From Bacteroidetes bacterium MED-G20 (GTDB lineage Bacteria > Bacteroidota > Bacteroidia > Flavobacteriales_D > Parvicellaceae): a stretch of DNA of 54,456 bases. The notes under the pieces were generated by a model. The model was not told where the DNA came from and made no database searches. It saw nothing but the letters and a program-made list of their open reading frames with translations. The translations under genes and the position numbers were made by a program. The stretch is taken from positions 1 to 54,456 of the forward strand of contig CAJIYZ010000047.1 of the NCBI GenBank assembly GCA_905181675.1, in the 5' to 3' direction. How positions within the stretch are numbered: the first letter of the stretch is position 1; the number at the start of each line of letters is the position of its first letter. This document shows, piece after piece, positions 36,159-44,903 of this stretch.

Positions 36159-37295
36159 ATGAAAATAGGGATTGTATTGTATCCTACTTTTGGGGGAAGT
36201 GGGATTGTAGCAACAGAACTTGGTAAAGCATTGTCCAAAAAAGGGCATGAAATACATTTTATTACTTATAGTGAGCCAGTTAGATTAGGAGAGTTAAGAA
36301 AGAATATATTTTACCATGAGGTGAGAACCTCAGATTATCCTTTATTCAAATTTACGCCCTATGAACAAGTGCTAACTAGTAAACTTGTAGACGTTGTTAA
36401 ATTTGAAAAATTAGACCTTCTCCACGTTCATTATGCAATTCCTCACGCATCAGCAGCATATATGGCACAACAAATATTAAAGGATCAAGGAGTTGAAATT
36501 CCATTTATCACTACTCTTCATGGAACAGATATAACCTTAGTAGGTAAAGACCCTTCTTTTGAACCTGTAATTAATTTTTCAATAAATAAATCCAATAGAG
36601 TAACTGCAGTTTCTGAAAATCTAAAAAATGAAACCTTTAAATTATTTGACATAAAAAATAAGATTGAAGTCATTCCAAATTTTATTTGTCTAAAGGAGTA
36701 TAAATTGGATAATAATGAATATTATAAAAAAAGATTTGCACCAAATAACGAGAAAATAATTTGTCATGTATCCAATTTTAGAAAAGTTAAAAGAATTGAA
36801 GATGTATTAATAATGTTTGAAGGCATATCCAAAGAAATAGATGTGAAACTTATTTTAGTAGGTGATGGACCTGAGAGAGGAAGACTTGAACAAATTGCAA
36901 GAAATTCTAATCATATGAAAAATATTTTCTTTTTGGGAAGTCTAAAGTCCACCAAAGAAGTTCTTAATATTTCTGATCTATTTGTATTACCGTCTTCAAA
37001 AGAAAGCTTTGGTTTATCAGCTCTTGAAGCTATGGCTTGTGAAGTTCCAGTTATAGCTAGTGATACTGGTGGAATTCCTGAGGTTATTATTCATGGAGAA
37101 AGTGGAATGTTAAATTCTGTTGGAGACACTTATCAAATGACAAAAAATGCTCTAAAGCTGTTATCCAATGACTCTCTTCTAGAAAAATTTAAAGCAAATG
37201 CGTATAAACAAGCTATGAAGTTTGATATTGAAGTTATATTACCTAAATATGAAAAACTATATGAGAAATGCGTTGAGGACTATTTAAGTAAATGA
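36159..37295 (+). CDS. bshA: N-acetyl-alpha-D-glucosaminyl L-malate synthase (bacillithiol)
   Basis: First enzyme of bacillithiol synthesis: a GT4-family glycosyltransferase joining GlcNAc from UDP-GlcNAc to L-malate. It is 378 residues, as for Bacillus BshA. The diagnostic N-terminus [36 protein letters not shown] is present, as are [18 protein letters not shown] and [17 protein letters not shown]. The C-terminal GT-B motif is [37 protein letters not shown]. BshB and BshC are not in this window. Its 3' end overlaps the convergent secreted-protein gene by 16 bases. Confidence 0.95.
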   Translation: MKIGIVLYPTFGGSGIVATELGKALSKKGHEIHFITYSEPVRLGELRKNIFYHEVRTSDYPLFKFTPYEQVLTSKLVDVVKFEKLDLLHVHYAIPHASAAYMAQQILKDQGVEIPFITTLHGTDITLVGKDPSFEPVINFSINKSNRVTAVSENLKNETFKLFDIKNKIEVIPNFICLKEYKLDNNEYYKKRFAPNNEKIICHVSNFRKVKRIEDVLIMFEGISKEIDVKLILVGDGPERGRLEQIARNSNHMKNIFFLGSLKSTKEVLNISDLFVLPSSKESFGLSALEAMACEVPVIASDTGGIPEVIIHGESGMLNSVGDTYQMTKNALKLLSNDSLLEKFKANAYKQAMKFDIEVILPKYEKLYEKCVEDYLSK

Positions 37296-39373
37296 ACCCA
37301 AAACTCATCACGAACAGGATTTGAGGTTCGATTCCCATCTGCATCATAAGTGCTTCCAAAAGTTCCATTCATTATTACCAAATAGGCACCTGGTTTACAC
37401 TCTTTTCCGCTTTCTGAATTTCCATCCCACTGAAAATTAGGATCAAAAGATTTAAAAACTAATTGACCCCATCTATTGTAAATATTTATCTGCATAACAT
37501 CATAACAAGGATCGTTGGTTCCAGCTAATTTGTAGACATCATTGTTTCCGTCACCATTTGGCGTGAAAATATTAGGTATTTCCTTAACATCTCCAGTCGG
37601 AGGGTCCACAGTAACATTAGATGTAGCCGTAACTGTATCAGAGCCACATACTGTAGAGAAAGCTCTGTAGTTTAAATCAAATTCTTTTTGATAAACATAA
37701 TTGCAATCAGTAACCCAACAAAACCTCAATGCTACATTCTGAATCGCAGAAGAAACATTACCAACATGAGAATATCCGATCATTGAAATTGTATTACCAA
37801 TACTATCGTTAAAATCATCGTAATAATATTGACCAGTAGAATTATTGAATTGAGGAGGAACAAATGTAGAATCAAAACTAAAGTTTGCCGAATAAGGTTC
37901 TATGGCCAAGGTATCATCAGCGTTTAAGGTGTCTTGTGCAAATAAATCTATGCAAATAGTGTCATCCAAAGTAACATTTATAGTTGATGGAATATCTAAA
38001 AAAGTTGGTGCAGGAATTTTTTGGACATATATACTTAATTCTTTTTGAACTGGATTAAAACCACTACAATCGATAGAGTAAGAATCCATTGTTACATTAA
38101 AAGTAGAATCAATTCCCTCACAAGGTGCTTCCCAACAATAACGCATGTAAAGGACTCCTGTATTACCAATGTATCCAGCGCTATTAGGAGAATATTGATT
38201 GAAAAAGACAGTATCACCAATATTATTATCCCAATCGTAATATGCCAAATTAGTGCTTCCTGAAATATAATTACTTGCTGGAATAAAAGAGTTCAATAAA
38301 TCAAAATTGGAGGAAGTAAGTTTAAGAAAAACAGAATCAGATGGATCATTGACACCAACTTCTAAATCAAAACAAATGCTATCATTGACATAAACATCTA
38401 CAGAAAAAGTATCAGACAATGGACTTCCAATATCGTCATTGACAGTAATTACTGGCGGATTTGCCAATACGCATGGCAGTGAGGCATATTGTGCATCTCT
38501 TCTAACCTCACCAATTTTCACACCGTTTCTATATTCTTCTACTCTTACTGAAAACTGAAAATATCCTAAAATAGCAGGTGAAGCAGCCATTTCTCCAGTA
38601 ACAGGATTTATAGACATTTGAGGTGTGCCACCAATTACATTAAATTGGTTAAAACCTGGAGCGAAATTACAAGAAGGATAAAAGGGATAAGCACCAGAAC
38701 CGGGAGCAGAATTTCCGTTGTTAGTATTAGTTCCATCATTTAGCGGAGCTACAAGTGAAAAAACCAATGAATCACCATCGGGATCAGTAACAGGCCAAGT
38801 AAAGTATTTAATATTATTTACACAGAAATATGCATCATTTGGATAATCTCCAAAATCAGGTGTTGAATTTTGACCTAAAGATGGATCTGGAATAATTGCA
38901 AAAATTGATATTCCATCACTTGTAGGAGTAGCTAAATTATCTATTAATCCATTTCTACAACAAGTCTCATAATGCAAATAGTAACCCATAGAAAAGTTTG
39001 GCAAACTTACAGACCCTAATCCGTTATAAACCCCTTCTTCGATCCTAACAATTGATGGGTTTGGTGTATAACATGGATCTCCAAGTGGAACTAAAGATCC
39101 TGACCCATTGTCTAAATAAAGAGTTTTAATAGTTTGAAGGTTATTGGTTCCAATTTGATAAATTCCTATAGTAACACTTGCAGGCATGTTGACAGCTCCA
39201 TTAACATCGTCACGATAAAGTCTAAGTTGAATATCGTAAACACTAGAACTAGTCCCATTATTAGTCATTGTCACTTTAAAGTCACCACCAATAATATGGG
39301 TAGCATATGAACTAGTTGAAAAACTTGAAATTAAAAGAAAAGAAAATAAAAATTTAAAGAAAAACTTTTTCAT
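37280..39373 (-). CDS. Large secreted protein with gliding-motility-associated C-terminal (T9SS) domain
   Basis: Surface or secreted protein, 697 residues from the ATG at 39373 (MKKFFFKFLFSFLLISS, signal peptide ending SSYA). The mature protein opens THIIGGDFKVTM, a start I associate with a recurrent Bacteroidota adhesin-like family. The middle is beta-rich, with cysteines and acidic DxD-type loops (VTDPDGDSLVFSLV, GDPCYTP). The C-terminal domain is EIPNIFTPNGDGNNDVYKLAG...IYNRWGQLVFKSF...CKPGAYLVIMNG, the gliding-motility C-terminal module used for type IX export. The track start seven codons upstream is less likely. Substrate or ligand unknown. Confidence 0.88.
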   Translation of the reverse strand: MKKFFFKFLFSFLLISSFSTSSYATHIIGGDFKVTMTNNGTSSSVYDIQLRLYRDDVNGAVNMPASVTIGIYQIGTNNLQTIKTLYLDNGSGSLVPLGDPCYTPNPSIVRIEEGVYNGLGSVSLPNFSMGYYLHYETCCRNGLIDNLATPTSDGISIFAIIPDPSLGQNSTPDFGDYPNDAYFCVNNIKYFTWPVTDPDGDSLVFSLVAPLNDGTNTNNGNSAPGSGAYPFYPSCNFAPGFNQFNVIGGTPQMSINPVTGEMAASPAILGYFQFSVRVEEYRNGVKIGEVRRDAQYASLPCVLANPPVITVNDDIGSPLSDTFSVDVYVNDSICFDLEVGVNDPSDSVFLKLTSSNFDLLNSFIPASNYISGSTNLAYYDWDNNIGDTVFFNQYSPNSAGYIGNTGVLYMRYCWEAPCEGIDSTFNVTMDSYSIDCSGFNPVQKELSIYVQKIPAPTFLDIPSTINVTLDDTICIDLFAQDTLNADDTLAIEPYSANFSFDSTFVPPQFNNSTGQYYYDDFNDSIGNTISMIGYSHVGNVSSAIQNVALRFCWVTDCNYVYQKEFDLNYRAFSTVCGSDTVTATSNVTVDPPTGDVKEIPNIFTPNGDGNNDVYKLAGTNDPCYDVMQINIYNRWGQLVFKSFDPNFQWDGNSESGKECKPGAYLVIMNGTFGSTYDADGNRTSNPVRDEFWVHLLK

Positions 39374-39588
39374 CAGATCAAAAATATTTATCACAAAACT
39401 AACTATTTAATATTAATTAATAAACGCTCATAAAACTACAAAATATTTAAACGATAAAGAACATAATAAATAAGGGGGGTTTCTCAATTAAATTTTTAAT
39501 AAATAAATAGCCAAGTAATTATTTATTAATCTAATAATATTAATAAATTTAACTTCTATTACATAATTTAAATACTACTTTTATTTGT

Positions 39589-41541
39589 ATGAATAAACCT
39601 CAAATAATCAATGCACTGAAAGCTTTATTAGTGCCAAGGTTAATAGAAGAAAAAATGCTAATTCTACTTAGACAAGGGAAAATCTCAAAATGGTTTTCTG
39701 GAATTGGTCAAGAAGCTATTTCTGTTGGGGCAACTTTAGCAATGGAAAAAGATGAGTTTATCTTGCCAATGCATAGAAATTTAGGAGTTTTCACCACGAG
39801 AAAGGTTGATTTATACCAGCTTTTTTGTCAGTTTCAAGGAAAAAAAGAAGGCTTTACCAAGGGGAGAGATAGATCATTTCACTTTGGAAGTATGGATCAT
39901 AAAATTATTGGAATGATATCGCATTTGGGGCCTCAACTTGGGATTGCTTGTGGCATAGCTTTGTCTGAGAAAATTGATAAAACCAATAGGTCAGTTTTAG
40001 TTTTTAGTGGTGATGGTGGAGCTAGCGAAGGAGATTTTCACGAGGCTTTAAATGTCGCTTCAGTGTGGAAACTTCCCGTAATATTTGTAATTGAAAATAA
40101 TCAATGGGGTCTTTCTACACCCTCAAAAGAACAATTTAATTGCAAACAATTTATTGATAAAGGAATTGGATATGGGATGAAAACAGAGCAGGTTGACGGT
40201 AATAATATCCTTGAAGTTTATAAGTGCATCCAAAAAGTAAAAGACTCTCAATCCGAAAAATCTGAACCATTTTTAGTCGAAGCATTAACATTTAGAATGA
40301 GAGGACATGAAGAAGCATCAGGAACAAAATATTATCCAGAAGGATTACAAGATAAATGGAGAAGTAAAGATCCTGTTTTAAAACTTGAAGCGGAAATTTT
40401 GAATAACAATATTCTTAATAGGGATGAGATAGAAGAAACTAAAAAAATTCTTAAAGAACAAATAAATAGTGCTTGGCTAAAAGCTTTTTCCACTCCAGAA
40501 TTAAAAGCAGATTTAAATTCAGAGTTATTAGACATTTACAAAAAACACTCTAACAACGAAATATATTCTACAGAAAATAAAAAAGAAATTAGATTTATAG
40601 ATGCTCTATCTCAAGGTTTATACCAAGGAATGGAGAAATTTGAAAATTCCATAATAATGGGACAAGATATTGCTGAATATGGAGGCGTATTTAAGATCAC
40701 TGAAGGTTTTTTGGAGAAATTTGGTAAAGATAGAGTAAGAAATACCCCACTATGTGAGTCGGCTATAGTAGGAGCAGCTTTGGGTCTTTCTTTAAAAAAC
40801 AAAAAAGCAATAATGGAAATGCAATTTGCAGATTTTGTAACTGTAGGATTTAATCAAATAATAAATAACTTGGCTAAGTTACATTACAGATGGGGACAAA
40901 ATGCAGATGTAGTTATTAGGATGCCAACTGGTGCTGGAGTTGGCGCAGGACCATTTCATTCTCAAAGTAACGAAGCTTGGTTCACCCACACTCCAGGTCT
41001 TAAGGTTGTTTATCCTTCAAATCCAGAAGATGCCAAAGGGTTGATGCTAGCTGCAATAGAAGATCCAAATCCAGTAATGATCTTTGAGCACAAAGCACTT
41101 TATAGAAGCTTAACTGGAATGGTTTCTGAAAATTATTTCACAACTCCAATTGGAAAAGCAAAGTTGGTTAAAGAAGGAAATCAATTGAGTATAATAACCT
41201 ATGGAATGGGAGTTCATTGGGCTCAAAAAGTTATTAATGAAAAGAATATTTCTGCTGATATTTTGGATTTGAGGACGCTTTTACCCCTCGATAAAGATTC
41301 CATTTTTAAAAGTGTTAGGAAAAATAATAGAGTACTTATTGTTCATGAAGATTGTCTAACTGGTGGAATTGGAGGAGAAATATCCTCCTTAATTAATGAG
41401 AATTGTTTTGAAGATTTAGATGCTCCTGTATTAAGATGTGCAAGTTTAGATACACCCGTTCCCTTTGCCAAAGAGCTAGAAGAACAGTTCTTGGCTAATA
41501 AAAATTTGAGTGAGAAAATTGATTACTTGATAAATTACTAA
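39589..41541 (+). CDS. 2-oxoacid dehydrogenase E1, fused alpha and beta subunits
   Basis: Thiamine-diphosphate E1 component, probably of a branched-chain 2-oxoacid or pyruvate dehydrogenase complex. It is 650 residues with alpha and beta parts in one chain. The alpha part (about 1-315) has the ThDP motif SGDGGASEGDFHEALNVASVWKLPVIFVIENNQWG. The beta part (about 325-650) has FIDALSQGLYQGMEKFENSIIMGQDIAEYGGVFKITEGFLEKFG, PLCESAIVGAALGLS, MQFADFVTVGFNQI and MPTGAGVGAGPFHSQ. Such fusions are known in Bacteroidota. E2 and E3 genes are not nearby. No frameshift is seen at the join. Confidence 0.92.
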   Translation: MNKPQIINALKALLVPRLIEEKMLILLRQGKISKWFSGIGQEAISVGATLAMEKDEFILPMHRNLGVFTTRKVDLYQLFCQFQGKKEGFTKGRDRSFHFGSMDHKIIGMISHLGPQLGIACGIALSEKIDKTNRSVLVFSGDGGASEGDFHEALNVASVWKLPVIFVIENNQWGLSTPSKEQFNCKQFIDKGIGYGMKTEQVDGNNILEVYKCIQKVKDSQSEKSEPFLVEALTFRMRGHEEASGTKYYPEGLQDKWRSKDPVLKLEAEILNNNILNRDEIEETKKILKEQINSAWLKAFSTPELKADLNSELLDIYKKHSNNEIYSTENKKEIRFIDALSQGLYQGMEKFENSIIMGQDIAEYGGVFKITEGFLEKFGKDRVRNTPLCESAIVGAALGLSLKNKKAIMEMQFADFVTVGFNQIINNLAKLHYRWGQNADVVIRMPTGAGVGAGPFHSQSNEAWFTHTPGLKVVYPSNPEDAKGLMLAAIEDPNPVMIFEHKALYRSLTGMVSENYFTTPIGKAKLVKEGNQLSIITYGMGVHWAQKVINEKNISADILDLRTLLPLDKDSIFKSVRKNNRVLIVHEDCLTGGIGGEISSLINENCFEDLDAPVLRCASLDTPVPFAKELEEQFLANKNLSEKIDYLINY

Positions 41542-41543
41542 TT

Positions 41544-42362
41544 GTGTGGAGAATTTGTTTTTTTATATTTTGTATGCCATTGGTTGTCTTGGGACAGCAA
41601 AATAGCGAATTGGTTATTGGCATAAATGGTGGTGGATATATTGCTAACAAGAAAACTTCGGTGCAATATAATGGGTTTTATAACAGCTATGGTGTGACAA
41701 ATATTTTTAATAGACCTGAAAATAGAACAATATTTGATCAATTTTTTCAATACCCCTATAGTATTGAAACTTCACCAAATACTATCAAATATTCTCCTGG
41801 AACAGAAATAGGATTTCATATTGGAAAACAAAAAAGGAAATCCAAAATTTATATTGATATTAATTTTGCAGACTTAAAAGTACAAGATGTGGTTACAATA
41901 GCGGTAGATGACCCAAACAATCAATCTGTAGATCCCACTTATATCCCAATAAGTCTAATTGGTAAAGAAAAAAGAAATATGATTAATTTGGGGGTAATTA
42001 AAACTGTTTACGAAGAATCAAATTTTTCACTTTTAAATCCAATATTTATTCAAGTTTTGGAGGTAAGACTAAAAGAGAATTATATTATTGTCGATAACAA
42101 ACAATACAATATAATTCATAATTCAGGAACTCTACTTAATCAGAATCTAGGAAATAGTCCTGGAGGCTACGGATTTGGAATTGGATCTGGACTTGTATTT
42201 AATTATTTCATGAATAAAGATTTATCCTTTGATTTTGGATACCATATTCAATTTTCAAAAACAAATTTTTCTGAAAATCTAAGTCCTTGGGGAATTCAAC
42301 ACTCTCTATTTGCTAGAATAGTAATGAATGGATCTAAATATTTTTCAAGCAATAATGAATAA
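41544..42362 (+). CDS. Exported hypothetical protein, probable outer-membrane barrel
   Basis: A 272-residue protein starting with GTG at 41544, two bases after the E1 stop: MWRICFFIFCMPLVVLGQQ, a short signal peptide. The remainder has barrel-like alternating stretches (TEIGFHIGKQKRKSKIYIDINFADLKVQ, YGFGIGSGLVFNYFMNKDLSFDFGYHIQF) and ends QHSLFARIVMNGSKYFSSNNE. No family is recognised. It precedes the DUF2279-like gene by only six bases, so the two are probably expressed together. Confidence 0.65.
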   Translation: MWRICFFIFCMPLVVLGQQNSELVIGINGGGYIANKKTSVQYNGFYNSYGVTNIFNRPENRTIFDQFFQYPYSIETSPNTIKYSPGTEIGFHIGKQKRKSKIYIDINFADLKVQDVVTIAVDDPNNQSVDPTYIPISLIGKEKRNMINLGVIKTVYEESNFSLLNPIFIQVLEVRLKENYIIVDNKQYNIIHNSGTLLNQNLGNSPGGYGFGIGSGLVFNYFMNKDLSFDFGYHIQFSKTNFSENLSPWGIQHSLFARIVMNGSKYFSSNNE

Positions 42363-42368
42363 AAAAAT

Positions 42369-43277
42369 ATGAAAACTATAAAAATTAGAATTTTTAATCT
42401 TTTTCTGGTTTTTGTTATTTTGTTATTTCAATCCTATTTATACTCTCAAGAAAACACAATTAAGGATAGTACCAATAAGAAAAACTTAATTTTAAATTCT
42501 ACAGTTCTTGGCACAACAAGTTTAGCATATTACGGACTTTACGATTTATGGTATAAAAAATATCCTCAGACATCTTTTCATTTTTTCAATGATTTAGAAG
42601 AGTGGAACTATATGGACAAAGCAGGACATATTTATTCTTCCTACCAAGTGGCAAGAAAAAGTCATTTATTTTTAGAAAAAAGAAATATTGAAAACTCTAT
42701 TGAAAAAAGTTGCTTCTACAGCTTGTTTTTTATGCTAGGAATTGAAGTTTTAGATGGTTTTTCTACTGAATGGGGGTTTTCAAATTACGATCTTCTTTCA
42801 AATTTCATTGGAACAGGTCTATTCTATGGACAAGAAAAAAAATTTAATCGACAAGTTTTAAAATTAAAATTTTCTTCTCATCCAACAGAAATTGCAAAAT
42901 ACAGACCAAGTCTTTTAGGTGACAACTATCTACAAAGGGTTTTCAAAGATTACAATGGTCAAACCTATTGGATTACTTTAGATTTTAATAGTAAAATTCA
43001 AGAGAAATATAAATTGTTTAAATACTTAAATCTTTCCTTAGGATACTCCATAGATGGATTTACAGGGGCAAGATATAATCCTAATTTAAACTGTTTAGAA
43101 TGTGACAATTTGTCCAGGCAATCTCAGTATATTATAAGTTTTGATTTAGACTTATCTGAAATAAAAACTGAGAATAAATTTTTAAAATTATTCTTAAATA
43201 CTTTCTCTGTAATAAAATTTCCCGCACCAGCAATCTTGATTCAAAACAAAAGTCAATTTAAATGGCTCTATTTTTAG
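42369..43277 (+). CDS. DUF2279-like exported protein
   Basis: A 302-residue protein with a signal peptide (FNLFLVFVILLFQSYLYSQ). The central part fits DUF2279 (YfiM-like): FFNDLEEWNYMDKAGHIYSSYQVARKSHLFL, then FYSLFFMLGIEVLDGFSTEWGFSNYDLLSNFIGTGLFYGQ at about residues 115-155, with conserved His/Ser and Asp residues near predicted membrane-dipping helices. A C-terminal barrel-like part follows. Function is unestablished in the family. It follows the barrel-like protein at six bases. Confidence 0.72.
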   Translation: MKTIKIRIFNLFLVFVILLFQSYLYSQENTIKDSTNKKNLILNSTVLGTTSLAYYGLYDLWYKKYPQTSFHFFNDLEEWNYMDKAGHIYSSYQVARKSHLFLEKRNIENSIEKSCFYSLFFMLGIEVLDGFSTEWGFSNYDLLSNFIGTGLFYGQEKKFNRQVLKLKFSSHPTEIAKYRPSLLGDNYLQRVFKDYNGQTYWITLDFNSKIQEKYKLFKYLNLSLGYSIDGFTGARYNPNLNCLECDNLSRQSQYIISFDLDLSEIKTENKFLKLFLNTFSVIKFPAPAILIQNKSQFKWLYF

Positions 43278-43352
43278 TTATTTAAGATCTATTAATAAAA
43301 AACTCATTTTACTATATTCTAAATTATTAGATTTTCCTTTTCTTTGTTAGAT

Positions 43353-44114
43353 ATGGAAATTATAGGAATTATAGGAACTCTTACTATGCTTATAGCATTA
43401 CAAGTTGTGTTAGGCTTTGACAATCTATTATATATAGCGCTAGAATCTAAGAAAGCGCCTATTGAAAAACAGGAAATTGTAAGAAAAATCGGTATTTCAA
43501 TTGCCATAATTTTAAGACTCGCTTTACTGTTTATTCTAGTTAATTTAGTTGAAAAGTTTCAAAACCCATTTTTAAGTAGTGATTCCGAAATCATTTCTTT
43601 TGAAATGAATTTACACAGTTTAATAATCCTATTTGGAGGAGGGTTCATTCTTTATACATCAATTAAAGAAATTTGGCACATGATAATTTTCAATGACCAT
43701 AAAGAACAAAAAACCAAAGCTTCTACAAACAAGGTGATTTTTATGATTGTTTTAATGAACCTTGTCTTCTCATTTGATTCAATTCTTAGTGCAATGGCAC
43801 TAACAGATGATTTTGTAATTATGGCCATTTCAATTGTGGTTGGTGGAATATTAATGATTTTGGCTGCAAATAAGGTATCTGAATTTTTACAAAAAAATAG
43901 AAAATATGAAGTTTTAGGACTTTTTATATTATTTGTAGTTGGAGTAATGCTATTGACTGAAGGAGGTGAGAAAGCTGACCTTAAAATATGGGGAAATTCT
44001 ATTCATGCTATGAATAAAACAACATTTTATTTTATAATAACGATTCTTGCATTTGTAGATATTGTTCAAAGCAAATACCAGAAAAACTTAATTAATAAAA
44101 GTAAATTACAATAA
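43353..44114 (+). CDS. TerC family integral membrane protein
   Basis: A 253-residue inner-membrane protein of the TerC family (metal-ion exporter-like; some members export manganese or support secreted-protein metalation). About seven membrane helices are visible. Family motifs are LQVVLGFDNLLYIAL near the N-terminus and LMNLVFSFDSILSAMAL in the middle, each with membrane-buried Asp residues. I prefer ATG 43353 (MEIIGIIG) to the track's TTG at 43344. It is a stand-alone gene between envelope proteins. Confidence 0.9.
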   Translation: MEIIGIIGTLTMLIALQVVLGFDNLLYIALESKKAPIEKQEIVRKIGISIAIILRLALLFILVNLVEKFQNPFLSSDSEIISFEMNLHSLIILFGGGFILYTSIKEIWHMIIFNDHKEQKTKASTNKVIFMIVLMNLVFSFDSILSAMALTDDFVIMAISIVVGGILMILAANKVSEFLQKNRKYEVLGLFILFVVGVMLLTEGGEKADLKIWGNSIHAMNKTTFYFIITILAFVDIVQSKYQKNLINKSKLQ

Positions 44115-44183
44115 TTTCTTTGAAACAATTAAACAAAATAGCAAACGCTAATATTTGTATATATTTTAGATAAAAAAGTAAAT

Positions 44184-44903
44184 ATGTTTGATGGTGTTGA
44201 CATTAAAAAAGAGCTAATAAAAGTAAAATCTGATATAAATCTTCTTAACTCTGTAAATGAATTATTAGATAATGACATTGTAAAAGAAAGTGTGATAGAA
44301 GAAAATATCACAAAATCTATTTCCAAAAATTATTTTGCAGAAATTAATACTTTAAGCAAAGAGGATATATTTAATATTGAAGCCATTAAAAAAATTGCAA
44401 TCCAACACAGATTAAGATTTTTACCTACTAAATATTTTAAGAACGAAATTCCTAAAGAAGCTATTTTTAAAATTAAAGAAATTGAAAAAGCAAATAACTT
44501 AACTGTTGAGCACTTTTTTATTTTGGCTCCGTCTCAAGCTTTTGATTTAGAAGACTGTAACAAAGACCCTTTGCTATTCATCCCACTTAAAAATAAAAAT
44601 TATTTGCTTGTTCATCAATGGGGGGACGATTTGGGATGGATTAAAAAGGCAATGGCTTTACCACTTCAAACCATAGAGTCTATGTTTGTAACGGTAGGTA
44701 TTACTGCATTTTTAATAGCTGCTTTTACACCAACATGGTTGATTTTAAATGGTGCTGAAGTTGATATGGGATATTTTGGATACCACAGAATAGCATGGTT
44801 TTTATATTCATTTATTATGCTTTGTTCCCTATCCACATTCATGTGTTTTTCTCAAAATATTTATCCTAGCGAATACCAGTGGGATAAAAAAACCTACAAT
44901 TAA
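44184..44903 (+). CDS. Conserved hypothetical protein with two C-terminal membrane helices
   Basis: A 239-residue protein with no named family that I recognise. The N-terminal 60 residues are charged and helical (ELIKVKSDINLLNSVNELLDNDIVKESVIEENI). A middle domain has HRLRFLPTKYFKNEIPKEAIFKIKEIEKANNLTVEHFFILAPSQAF and LLFIPLKNKNYLLVHQWGDDLGWIKKAMALP. Two membrane helices follow at about 167-190 (FVTVGITAFLIAAFTPTWLIL) and 205-225, and the C-terminus ends after YPSEYQWDKKTYN. There is no signal peptide, so the N-terminus is probably cytoplasmic. Its stop is shared with the convergent GH3 gene in TTAA. Confidence 0.75.
   Translation: MFDGVDIKKELIKVKSDINLLNSVNELLDNDIVKESVIEENITKSISKNYFAEINTLSKEDIFNIEAIKKIAIQHRLRFLPTKYFKNEIPKEAIFKIKEIEKANNLTVEHFFILAPSQAFDLEDCNKDPLLFIPLKNKNYLLVHQWGDDLGWIKKAMALPLQTIESMFVTVGITAFLIAAFTPTWLILNGAEVDMGYFGYHRIAWFLYSFIMLCSLSTFMCFSQNIYPSEYQWDKKTYN

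Noticed and set aside
37325-37336. GGTTCGATTCCC, which looks like a tRNA T-arm
   Set aside because: It lies within the coding sequence of the large secreted protein (DADGNRTSNP region). No acceptor, D-arm or anticodon stem surrounds it.
39395-39588. Very AT-rich gap that might be an origin of replication
   Set aside because: No cluster of TTATCCACA-like DnaA boxes and no dnaA, dnaN or gidA neighbours; simply an AT-rich promoter region containing a short G-run.
41538-41750. 70-residue minus-strand ORF at the E1/barrel junction
   Set aside because: Antisense to the barrel-like gene start with its signal peptide; no motif or promoter on that strand.
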